Below the pieces are notes generated by a model. That model was not told where the DNA came from and did not search any database. It saw only the letters and a list, made by a program, of their open reading frames with translations. DNA of 64,000 bases from Palsa-1150 sp036490515 (GTDB taxonomy: Bacteria > Myxococcota_A > Polyangia > Polyangiales > Polyangiaceae), in the NCBI GenBank assembly GCA_036490515.1, contig DASXDU010000005.1:62001-126000 (forward strand), written 5' to 3'. The position numbers were made by a program, and so were the translations under genes. Shown here one piece after another: positions 9,013 to 16,130 of the stretch. How positions within the stretch are numbered: the stretch's first letter is position 1; each line of letters begins with the position of its first letter.

Positions 9013-9620
9013 GGGGCGAGGTTTCGGCGCGTCCTGCGCGGGTGTCTCGTTCGCCGTCCGCACTCCTCGCGTGCGTCGGAGGGGTCGTGTGCGTCCTCGC
9101 GTGCGGTGGCGGTTCGGCCCCCGATGCGCGCTATCCCGCGCGTGAGGACGGTTGCCCGGTGAAGACGTACCCCGGGCCGGCTTCGATCCCGGTCGACGAT
9201 CTCGGCGCCGTTCAGATCGAGTGCGGCCCGTCCGGCCGCGCAGCGTGCGAGCGCCAGCTCGAGAACACGGTGTGCCGCCGCGGAGGCGACGTCCTCTGGG
9301 GCATGGCGGACAACTCGCTCACGGCCACTACGCTCGTCGCGCACGCAGCGCACTCGCGCCGCGCGGTGACGGGGTCTCGACAGGCCGGGTGCAACGTCAT
9401 GGTCTTCCCGGGCATGCCGTCGATGCCGGTCGAGAACGTCGGTCCCGTCACGGCCCTTTGCTCGCCGGATGACAACCGCGACGTGTGCCTGCGCCAGCTC
9501 CAGGATCAGGTGTGCGCGCTCGGCGGGGATCTCGTGTGGTCCGTCGAGGGTCCGAGCCCGGAGGACACGTCGAACGGCCCGAAGCAGCGGATGCGCGGTC
9601 GCGCGGCGCACACGAAGTGA
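9009..9620 (+). CDS. Lipoprotein with two copies of a four-Cys domain
   Basis: 203 residues; the ATG overlaps the glyQ stop (ATGA), so translation is coupled. The signal peptide ends in lipobox VLAC at Cys32. The mature part is two copies of one domain. Copy 1 has Cys49, 72, 80 and 89 and ends in GGDVLW; copy 2 has Cys128, 151, 160 and 169 and ends in GGDLVW. The Cys spacings match (23-8-9 and 23-9-9), and so do the PGPASIPVDDLG / PGMPSMPVENVG segments. The pattern suggests two disulphides per domain, with a loose resemblance to RcsF/DUF4156 outer-membrane lipoproteins. Function is unknown. Its stop is directly abutted by the stop of the convergent gene. Confidence 0.85.
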   Translation: MRGEVSARPARVSRSPSALLACVGGVVCVLACGGGSAPDARYPAREDGCPVKTYPGPASIPVDDLGAVQIECGPSGRAACERQLENTVCRRGGDVLWGMADNSLTATTLVAHAAHSRRAVTGSRQAGCNVMVFPGMPSMPVENVGPVTALCSPDDNRDVCLRQLQDQVCALGGDLVWSVEGPSPEDTSNGPKQRMRGRAAHTK

Positions 9621-9938
9621 CTACTCGAGGCACTTCTCGAAGGCGTCCGGGGTCGGCGCGCGCATGGCGCACTCGAACTCCGCGGCGCTCACCTGCGAGC
9701 TGCAGTTCTTGAACGAGTCGTCGCCGCGCGCCTCGGTCTTCACGTCCTGCTGCGCCGCGCTGATCTGCCCGGCGGAGGCATCGGGGTACTTCTCGGTCAC
9801 GACGAGCGACGCGTAGCGCTCCAGCAGCTGATCGCACTGCGCCTGGGACGCCTTTCGCGTGCAGCCCGGAAGGACGGCTAGGGCCGCGAGCGCGATTGCC
9901 GCCGCGACCGGGACGGCCACGTTCTTCAGCGCAGGCAC
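9621..9938 (-). CDS. Small Cys-containing lipoprotein, paralogue of its neighbour
   Basis: About 105 residues from GTG 9938, which overlaps the end of the upstream gene by 13 bases. The exact start is uncertain (GTG 9920 or a CTG between are alternatives). The signal peptide ends in lipobox LPGC. The mature protein has four further cysteines at intervals of 9, 44, 11 and 13 residues from the lipidated Cys and ends in FEKCLE. The neighbouring gene encodes a protein with nearly the same Cys ladder and ending, so the two arose by duplication. Function is unknown; a small disulphide-bonded helical lipoprotein is likely. Confidence 0.75.
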   Translation of the reverse strand: MPALKNVAVPVAAAIALAALAVLPGCTRKASQAQCDQLLERYASLVVTEKYPDASAGQISAAQQDVKTEARGDDSFKNCSSQVSAAEFECAMRAPTPDAFEKCLE

Positions 9939-10219
9939 TTGTCGAGCTCCGCCGTCGTCTGCGCCGACTGAACGCACGCCATCGTCTTGTCCGTCACGTG
10001 CCGATCCCGTTCGCATGCCTTGAGCTCGTCGCCGAGCTCGGCGCGAACCTCGGCTTCGCGCTTCTGGACGTCATGCGGGTCCGTCTCGTTCATCTCCTTC
10101 ATCTGGAGCTCGACGCTCCGATCGACGATGAGCTGGCAGTCTGCGGGCGTCGCCCGCCGTCCGCAGCCAGCACAGATGAGCGGCACGAGGCAGGCGGCGA
10201 GGATCGGGCGGTGCCGCAC
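9926..10219 (-). CDS. Small Cys-containing lipoprotein (first of a paralogous pair)
   Basis: 97 residues from GTG 10219 (MRHRPILAACLVPLICAGC). The lipobox is CAGC with the lipidated Cys at 19. Further cysteines are at 28, 69, 82 and 95, and the C-terminus is LDKCLR. A charged helical segment (EMNETDPHDVQKREAEVRAEL) lies between the first and second Cys. It precedes and overlaps its paralogue, so the two are co-translated. The open frame continues upstream, but the lipoprotein signal fixes the likely start. No known family was recognised. Confidence 0.75.
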   Translation of the reverse strand: MRHRPILAACLVPLICAGCGRRATPADCQLIVDRSVELQMKEMNETDPHDVQKREAEVRAELGDELKACERDRHVTDKTMACVQSAQTTAELDKCLR

Positions 10220-10241
10220 GGCGCCGGACGGGTAGCACGTT

Positions 10242-10271
10242 TTGGTCGATGCGGAGCGCGAATGGTAGACT
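10242..10271 (+). promoter_or_regulatory. Candidate promoter giving a leaderless transcript
   Basis: TTGGTC (10242-10247), an 18-base spacer, then TAGACT (10266-10271). Seven bases after the -10 box comes the GTG start at 10279 of the TPR gene. No Shine-Dalgarno sequence lies between, so transcription would begin at or next to the start codon. Confidence 0.45.
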
Positions 10272-10278
10272 CTGGTGC

Positions 10279-11031
10279 GTGACCGCCGCCCGGCGCACGG
10301 CTCAGCCACCGCCCGCCACGACGCCCGAGGACATGCTCCAGAAGGCGATGGCCGCCAAGTCTCCCTCGGCCCGTGCACGGTGGGCGAGGCAAGGCCTCGC
10401 GTTCCGCTCCCCGCTCGACCGGACGACGCAGGCGATGCTCCTCCGCCAGCTCTACCTGGCGCACTACGAAGGCAGGCGCTTCCGTCCCGCGCTCCGGGTG
10501 GCTCTCCAGGCGCTCGAGCTGGGCGTGCTGCCCGACGTTCTTCACCAGGACGCAGCGCGGGCCGCGCTCGCGACGGGCGACGTGGACGCCGCCGTCGTGC
10601 ACCTGCGCATGGCCGCCCGCGGCTGCCCGGCGTCGCGCCGGCCGTTTCACCTCTGGACGCTGGGCGGCACGCTCTTCATGGCGCACCGCTACGCGGAGGC
10701 GCTCGGCGCGCTGGAGCGAGCCGTTCGTTGGGGGACGCGCGACAAGCCGCTCTACCGCGCGCACCTGGCGCTCGTGCGGCTCGCGACCGGCGAGCGCGTG
10801 GACGACCTCCAGGCCACGATCGAGCAGCTCGCCGCGGCGCCCTGCGGGCAGGGCTACGGCCGCTTCTTGCTCGGCCACCTCGCGTACGCGGCAGGCGCCT
10901 GGCCGGCCGCGCGGCGCTACCTCGAGGCATTCGTTCGCCGCACCGACGCGTCGCGTCCCTCGCTCGCCATCGCGCTCGAGGCGGAGCTCCGCATGGCCCG
11001 GGCCACGCTCGCGAAGATGGCGTCCAACTGA
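10279..11031 (+). CDS. TPR-type helical repeat protein
   Basis: 250 residues from GTG 10279; an ATG ten codons upstream (10249) is in frame but would lie between the -35 and -10 of the apparent promoter. The protein is Ala/Leu/Arg-rich with paired amphipathic helices typical of tetratricopeptide repeats, for example ALGALERAVRWGTRDKPLYRAHLALVRLATG and a following pair near residues 195-230. No signal peptide or membrane helix is visible, so it should be cytoplasmic. TPR proteins act as scaffolds; no partner can be inferred here. Confidence 0.75.
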   Translation: MTAARRTAQPPPATTPEDMLQKAMAAKSPSARARWARQGLAFRSPLDRTTQAMLLRQLYLAHYEGRRFRPALRVALQALELGVLPDVLHQDAARAALATGDVDAAVVHLRMAARGCPASRRPFHLWTLGGTLFMAHRYAEALGALERAVRWGTRDKPLYRAHLALVRLATGERVDDLQATIEQLAAAPCGQGYGRFLLGHLAYAAGAWPAARRYLEAFVRRTDASRPSLAIALEAELRMARATLAKMASN

Positions 11032-11076
11032 CGGCGTGCGGTCCCGGCGATCGATTCCACTGAAGTGCCGTGCACA

Positions 11077-11140
11077 AATGTCGGCGTGCTACCTGCACGC
11101 CGGCTGAGGGCGCGCCGATCCACGGGGCGAATGTCGGCGT
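11077..11140. repeat. Pair of 11-bp direct repeats upstream of the DsbD-like gene
   Basis: AATGTCGGCGT occurs at 11077-11087 and again at 11130-11140. Both copies are followed by a looser match (GCTACCTG and AGACCTGG). The offset of 53 bases is close to five helical turns, which would place two bound proteins on one face of the DNA. They lie in the 208-base spacer ahead of the DsbD-like gene, about 40-100 bases upstream of a -10 box. Confidence 0.45.
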
Positions 11141-11175
11141 AGACCTGGAGGACGGCGCATCCCTCGTCGTTTCGC

Positions 11176-11181
11176 TATATT
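11176..11181 (+). promoter_or_regulatory. Candidate -10 box for the DsbD-like gene
   Basis: TATATT stands out in a GC-rich spacer about 59 bases upstream of the GTG start. No good -35 sequence is seen at the usual distance, which would suit an activated promoter, possibly through the direct repeats just upstream. The spacer 11032-11239 holds no other feature I can see. Confidence 0.4.
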
Positions 11182-11239
11182 CCGAGCATCCCTCGCGAAC
11201 GGACCGGGTTCGCACGGAGAATGCACGACGGAGGAATCC

Positions 11240-12619
11240 GTGAAGCCCCGCTCCCGCCAGCTCCTCATCGCCACCCTGATCGCGATCGCCCTGGTCGCCT
11301 GGCCCATCCTCGCCCAGGCGGACGACGGCGGCGGCTCCGACACGGGCGCCTTCCAGCGCGCGCTCGCACACGGGACGCTCTTCGCGCTGGGGGCGAGCTA
11401 CGTCTTCGGCCTCGCCACGAGCCTCACGCCCTGCGTCTACCCGATGATCGCCATCACGGTCTCTGTGTTCGGCGCCAAGGAGGCCAAGAGCCGCTGGCAG
11501 GGCGCGCTCCTCTCGCTGACGTTCGTCCTCGGCATCGTCTGCCTCTTTGCGCCGATGGGCGTGGCCTCGGCCATGACCGGCAAGGGGTTCGGCTCCGCGC
11601 TCGGCAACCCGTGGATCGTCGGCGCCATCGCGCTCGTCTTCCTCGCGCTCGCGGCGTCGCTCTTCGGCGCGTTCGAGCTCGCACTTCCGGCTGGGCTGAA
11701 CAACCGTCTCTCGAGCGTAGGCGGGACCGGCTACCGTGGCGCCTTCCTCCTCGGCCTGGTCTGCGGCCTCGTCGCCGCCCCCTGCGTCGGGCCATTCCTC
11801 TTCGGTCTCCTCGGCTGGATCGCGACCACACGCAACGTCGCCCTCGGCTCGGCTGCGATGACGCTCTACGGCCTCGGCCTCGGCACGCTCTTCTTCGTGG
11901 TCGGCACCTTCGCGGTCAACCTGCCGAAGGCCGGCGCGTGGATGATGGGCATCAAGTGGGTCGGCGGGGTCTGCCTCTCGTACATGGCGCTCGCGTACAT
12001 CCGCGACGCGCTCCCCAAGGACACGCTCCACAAGCTCGCGAGCACGAACGGCGCGTACGTCGTGGTCGGGGGAGTGATCCTCTTCGCGGGGCTGGCACTG
12101 GCTGGCGTTCACGTGGCAGCGGAGCGGCGCAGGTCGCCCATCGCCCGGCTCTCGAAGCCGACGAAGCTCGCGTCCATCGTGCCCGCCATCGCGGGCCTCT
12201 TCATGGTGCTCACCTGGTACCAGCTCTCGAGCGCAAGCGTCGCGAGCGCCGCCAGCGTTGCCGCCTCCGGTGCGCTGCAGTGGGAATCGAACGAGACGGC
12301 AGCCGTGGCCAAGGCGAACGCAGAGCACAAGCCGCTCCTCGTGGACTTCGGGGCAAGCTGGTGCGGGGCCTGCAAGGAGCTCGAGGAGAAGACGTTCCCC
12401 GACGCGCGCGTCCGCGCCGAGGGGTCCCGCTTCGTCGCGCTCCACGTCGACGCCACCGATGACGATGACAAGGCCATCGCCGAGGTCCGGCAGAAGTACC
12501 ACGCCACCGAGGGCCTCCCCGTCGTGCTCCTCTTCGCGAGCGACGGGCACGAGGCCATGCGCTTCACCGAGTTCGTCCCGCCGGACCGCTTCGCGGCCGC
12601 GCTCGCAAAGGTGCAGTAG
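11240..12619 (+). CDS. DsbD-type thiol:disulphide interchange protein
   Basis: 459 residues, GTG start preceded by GGAGGAATCC. Signal peptide 1-26, then the eight-helix DsbD/CcdA transporter domain with its two redox cysteines in SLTPCVYPM and VAAPCVGP, then after a final helix (about 325-345) a thioredoxin domain with W374-C375-G-A-C378. Compared with E. coli DsbD the N-terminal immunoglobulin-like alpha domain is absent, so this is the short form. It should carry electrons from cytoplasmic thioredoxin across the inner membrane to periplasmic thiol proteins, and many Cys-rich exported proteins are encoded nearby. Confidence 0.92.
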   Translation: MKPRSRQLLIATLIAIALVAWPILAQADDGGGSDTGAFQRALAHGTLFALGASYVFGLATSLTPCVYPMIAITVSVFGAKEAKSRWQGALLSLTFVLGIVCLFAPMGVASAMTGKGFGSALGNPWIVGAIALVFLALAASLFGAFELALPAGLNNRLSSVGGTGYRGAFLLGLVCGLVAAPCVGPFLFGLLGWIATTRNVALGSAAMTLYGLGLGTLFFVVGTFAVNLPKAGAWMMGIKWVGGVCLSYMALAYIRDALPKDTLHKLASTNGAYVVVGGVILFAGLALAGVHVAAERRRSPIARLSKPTKLASIVPAIAGLFMVLTWYQLSSASVASAASVAASGALQWESNETAAVAKANAEHKPLLVDFGASWCGACKELEEKTFPDARVRAEGSRFVALHVDATDDDDKAIAEVRQKYHATEGLPVVLLFASDGHEAMRFTEFVPPDRFAAALAKVQ

Positions 12620-12625
12620 CGGCGC

Positions 12626-15373
12626 TTACTGCCCGCACGCGATGGGCGTGGCGACGACCTGGAAACCGTTGCCGCCCGACTCGAGGAACGCGACCGCGCC
12701 CTGACCCGACGACGCGACGACCGCCTGGCCTTGCCCCGCGTTGACGCCGGGGTTCGAGATGACGAGCGGCACGCCGAGCGGCTTGCCGTCCACGCTCAGC
12801 GTGAGCGCCCGAACGTCGTGCGCGGATGTGGGCCCCTCGGTCCAGACGAGGAGAAAGCGCCCGCCCGGGAGCGCCGTGATTCCGGGCGACATCGCCTGCT
12901 CGCCCTTGCCGCCGGCGGGTGGACGGAACGTCTCCGACGACGTCGGCGAAGTCCCTGCTGCGAAGCGCGTCCAGCGCAGGTGCCACGGTTCGTCGGTGGA
13001 CGCCCGGTCGGACCACGCGAGCATCGCGACGCCGCTGCCGAACGCGATCGCGGGAGAGCCCACTGCCGTCCCGAGGCCCTCGATGTGCGCCAGGTCACCC
13101 GACGGAGCGAGGGAGGTCGTGCCCGACGCGGTGCCCATCCAGACTGCGCCCCCGCGACGGAACGTGAGGGCGACGGTGCCCGTGTGATCGGACGCGCCGC
13201 GCAGCGCGTCGACCGGCGGACCGTCGTCGAGCGCCCAGAGCTGCCCGGCGGGCCCGCCTCCCACGCGCGCGAACGACACGTGGCCGTCCGCCGCGCCGAC
13301 CTGGAGGGGCGGCTCCGTTGCGATCGTGCGCCTTCCCTGCAGGCGGTCGCCCTTGCGGTCGGTGTCCACGATGAGCGCGAGCCCTCCGCGCGCGCCGGCG
13401 AGCGGCGTCACGCGCTTGACCGGGTCGCGCGACCGCGCCTTCGTCGTGGCGATCGCCGAGAGCGAGGCGGGATCGAGCCGCACGCCGATTGCGTCGCGGT
13501 CACTCGGTGCGAACCCGAGGCCCAGATCGTCCCCGATCCGCACGGCCTCGACGCCTGCGGTCACCGTGGCGCTCGGGCCGATGACGTGGGGCGCACCCGA
13601 CACGGTGCACGCGACCGTCGAGGGGGGAGCCGTCGCCGGTGCCGGCGCGGCGGGCGGCGCGACCACGTGCGTGGCGCCGGTCGACGCCGCCGTGGCGGTC
13701 GCCCTGGCGGTGGTGCCCGGGGGGCCCGTCTCCCCCGTGGATTTCGATGCGACCTCGCGCGCCGGAGCTCCGCTGCCGCGTACCGCGCTCACGATGAGAC
13801 CGACGAGCCCCACGCCGACCACGAGCCCCGCGACCGCCACCGCCGGCAGGAACCACTTCGGGCGGTTGTCCGAGACGAGGATGCCCTGCACCGTCGCCGG
13901 GGCGGGCATGGCCTCGCGCGCTCTGGCCACGAGCCGTCGTATCGTCGCGATCGCCTTGTCGAGGGCCGGCTGAAGCCCCTGCCGCGGAAGGCGCGTGAGC
14001 TCGATGTCTCCCGTCATCGGGGCGATCGGCGGCTCGGGCGCGGGAGCACCGATCGGCCCGGCCACCGGCGCGGTCGACGTCGGAGGGCCGCCCGTGGCGG
14101 CGTTCGTCTCCCCGGGCGGCGGCGGGAACGTCATCGGCGGGAAGAGGTCGCCGACGGGCTCGGGAATCGGGATGGGAATCGGCACCCGCTCGACCAGCGC
14201 GGCCGCGTCGCTGGCCTGGAGCTGCTGCGAAGCGTCCGGGAACCGCGGCAGCGGGGCCTCTGGCTCCGCGGCCGGAGCGATGGGCGGCGGGGCAGGCGCA
14301 GCGCCCCGCTCGGGCAACGTGGTAGCCGTGGGGCTCGTCGTGGGGACCACTGCAGCCGTCGTCGTCGGCGATGCTCCCGGGGTGGCTTGCGCCGGCTGGA
14401 GGAAGTCGAGCTTCGGCGCGGGCGTCGTCTTCGGCAGATCGGGGATGCCGAGCAGGACGCGGTGCGCGGACGGGGGCGGCTTCGACGACCTGGGTACGGG
14501 CGGCTTCACCGAGGGCTTGCGCGCGGGCGGATTGCTCGGCGTGGGAGGCTTCTTGACGACGGGTGCCTTGCCGTCGGGAGCATCCTCGATGAGGACCGAC
14601 CCGCTCAGCTCCTCGACCGCGGAGACCTGGACCTCGCCCGTGCCGTCGGGGAGCAGCATGGAGCTGCTGATCTCCTCGATGGAGTCCTGCTTCGCACGGG
14701 GCGCGGAGGGGGTCTTCGGGATCCCCGGCGCCATGTGCACGGCCCCTTCGCCCCACGGGGGCGCCTGGGTCACCGCCTTCGGCGGCATCGCGGTCGTCCC
14801 CGGTACGACGATCGAGGGTCCGTCCTGCGTACCCTCGGGGTGCTCGCCCGTCGGCGGCGCCGACGAGTCGAGCAGCAGCGTCGAGCGGCCGCTCGGGGAC
14901 ATCCCCGACTGGGGCGCAATCCCCGGGCGCGTCGGCTTCTCGATGGCCCCCCCCCGCGGCCCCGCAGAGCTCCGCGGGAGCCCGCGGAACATCTCCGACG
15001 ACGGAGGCAGCGTCTTTCCGGGCGGCGACGACGGGGATTGCGGCTTCGGCACCGCCCCCGCGACGAGCGGCGACTTCATCGGCTGCGGCGTCGTTCCCGT
15101 GTGCGCGGTCGGGATCTCCTCTTGCGTGAAGCCGGTCCACGCGAGTACGCGGTCCGCCTCGGCCTTGCTGATGGCCTTCATGTCGATCGCCGTGCTCGGC
15201 TCCGACGAGTCCGCGGGGGCATTCGGCCGGCGCTCGTGCGTCAGGGCGAGGTCGCTCGGTGTGTCCGGGGGCACCGCCGCCGGGAGCAGCGCCGGGACGC
15301 CCACCACCGTCTTCGCCGCGGGCTTTCCCCCGCGCGCGCCGGGGTCGGCCTTTCCGTCCTTGTCTGCGCTCAC
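12626..15373 (-). CDS. Large bitopic protein: Pro-rich cytoplasmic half, exported beta-rich half
   Basis: 915 residues, GTG start. The first half is disordered and Pro/Ala/Ser-rich. It carries two related short motifs, EEISSSMLLPD and VEELSGSVLIED, at about residues 228-262. One membrane helix near residue 520 (AVAVAGLVVGVGLVGLIV) is followed by a Thr/Ala/Pro linker, then an exported domain of short repeated strands (GRFLLVWTEG, VAMLAWSDR, GAVAFLES) like a beta propeller. No catalytic motif was recognised. It is the last gene of the minus-strand group CNNM-RND-ComF, 51 bases after comF. A role as a membrane-anchored sensor is possible but not shown. Confidence 0.75.
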   Translation of the reverse strand: MSADKDGKADPGARGGKPAAKTVVGVPALLPAAVPPDTPSDLALTHERRPNAPADSSEPSTAIDMKAISKAEADRVLAWTGFTQEEIPTAHTGTTPQPMKSPLVAGAVPKPQSPSSPPGKTLPPSSEMFRGLPRSSAGPRGGAIEKPTRPGIAPQSGMSPSGRSTLLLDSSAPPTGEHPEGTQDGPSIVVPGTTAMPPKAVTQAPPWGEGAVHMAPGIPKTPSAPRAKQDSIEEISSSMLLPDGTGEVQVSAVEELSGSVLIEDAPDGKAPVVKKPPTPSNPPARKPSVKPPVPRSSKPPPSAHRVLLGIPDLPKTTPAPKLDFLQPAQATPGASPTTTAAVVPTTSPTATTLPERGAAPAPPPIAPAAEPEAPLPRFPDASQQLQASDAAALVERVPIPIPIPEPVGDLFPPMTFPPPPGETNAATGGPPTSTAPVAGPIGAPAPEPPIAPMTGDIELTRLPRQGLQPALDKAIATIRRLVARAREAMPAPATVQGILVSDNRPKWFLPAVAVAGLVVGVGLVGLIVSAVRGSGAPAREVASKSTGETGPPGTTARATATAASTGATHVVAPPAAPAPATAPPSTVACTVSGAPHVIGPSATVTAGVEAVRIGDDLGLGFAPSDRDAIGVRLDPASLSAIATTKARSRDPVKRVTPLAGARGGLALIVDTDRKGDRLQGRRTIATEPPLQVGAADGHVSFARVGGGPAGQLWALDDGPPVDALRGASDHTGTVALTFRRGGAVWMGTASGTTSLAPSGDLAHIEGLGTAVGSPAIAFGSGVAMLAWSDRASTDEPWHLRWTRFAAGTSPTSSETFRPPAGGKGEQAMSPGITALPGGRFLLVWTEGPTSAHDVRALTLSVDGKPLGVPLVISNPGVNAGQGQAVVASSGQGAVAFLESGGNGFQVVATPIACGQ

Positions 15374-15424
15374 GGGGCACCCGGATGATACCTCTCGGGC
15401 CGGGAAAGTGCCTGCTTTTCGCGG

Positions 15425-16105
15425 TCATGCGGGCACGTGCGCTCGCTCCGCGCGCGCCACCACGGCGGTCCGAACCTCGGCCGCGCCCGCCCCCAGGAGC
15501 GCGTCCGCACAGGCTGCGAGGGTGGCGCCCGTGGTCGACACGTCGTCGACGAGCAAGACCGTGCGCCCCTGCACCCGCCCGGCGTGACGAACGCGGATGC
15601 TCCCGTCGACGTTCGCCAGGCGCGCTGCGCGGTCGAGCTTCGCCTGCTGGGTCGTGTCGCGGACGCGCGCGAGGGCCATCGCATCGAAGGGCGCTCCCAT
15701 GTGCCGCGCGAGCCGTCCTCCGACGAGCGCCGACTGGTTGTAACCGCGTTCCGCGAGCCGCGACGGATGGAGGGGAACCGGTACGACGAGGGCGCCGCGA
15801 AGCACGTCCACGTGCGGCATCGCTGCGCGATAGAGCAGGTCGCCCAGTGGGCGCGCGAGGTCGGGCCGGGCACCGTACTTCAGGCGGACGATCGTCTCCG
15901 CGATGGGGCCGCCGTACACGAATGCGGCGAGGCGGGTCGGGTCCTGCGTGCCAGCCGGTTCCACCTGCGCCGCGCACGGAGAGCAGAAGGCAGCCGCGCG
16001 CACGACCGCCGCGTCGCACGCCGCGCAACGCGGCGGGGCCAGCAGGGACGCGAATAGCTCGTACGCCACGCCGGCGAGCGTCCGGACCGAAGAGATAGAC
16101 CTCAT
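15425..16105 (-). CDS. comF: ComF-family phosphoribosyltransferase-like protein
   Basis: 226 residues from the ATG at 16105, with GGGAGGG immediately before it. The N-terminal zinc-binding cysteines are CAACDAAVVRAAAFCSPC (four Cys in two pairs). The C-terminal phosphoribosyltransferase fold has the ComF signatures VVPVPLHPSRLAERGYNQS and the PRPP loop VLLVDDVSTTGATLAAC. ComF proteins take part in DNA uptake in naturally competent bacteria, but homologues are widespread and the role is often unclear. It lies 25 bases after the RND exporter. Confidence 0.95.
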   Translation of the reverse strand: MRSISSVRTLAGVAYELFASLLAPPRCAACDAAVVRAAAFCSPCAAQVEPAGTQDPTRLAAFVYGGPIAETIVRLKYGARPDLARPLGDLLYRAAMPHVDVLRGALVVPVPLHPSRLAERGYNQSALVGGRLARHMGAPFDAMALARVRDTTQQAKLDRAARLANVDGSIRVRHAGRVQGRTVLLVDDVSTTGATLAACADALLGAGAAEVRTAVVARAERAHVPA

Positions 16106-16130
16106 GCCCTCCCATCGGACGTACGGCTCG

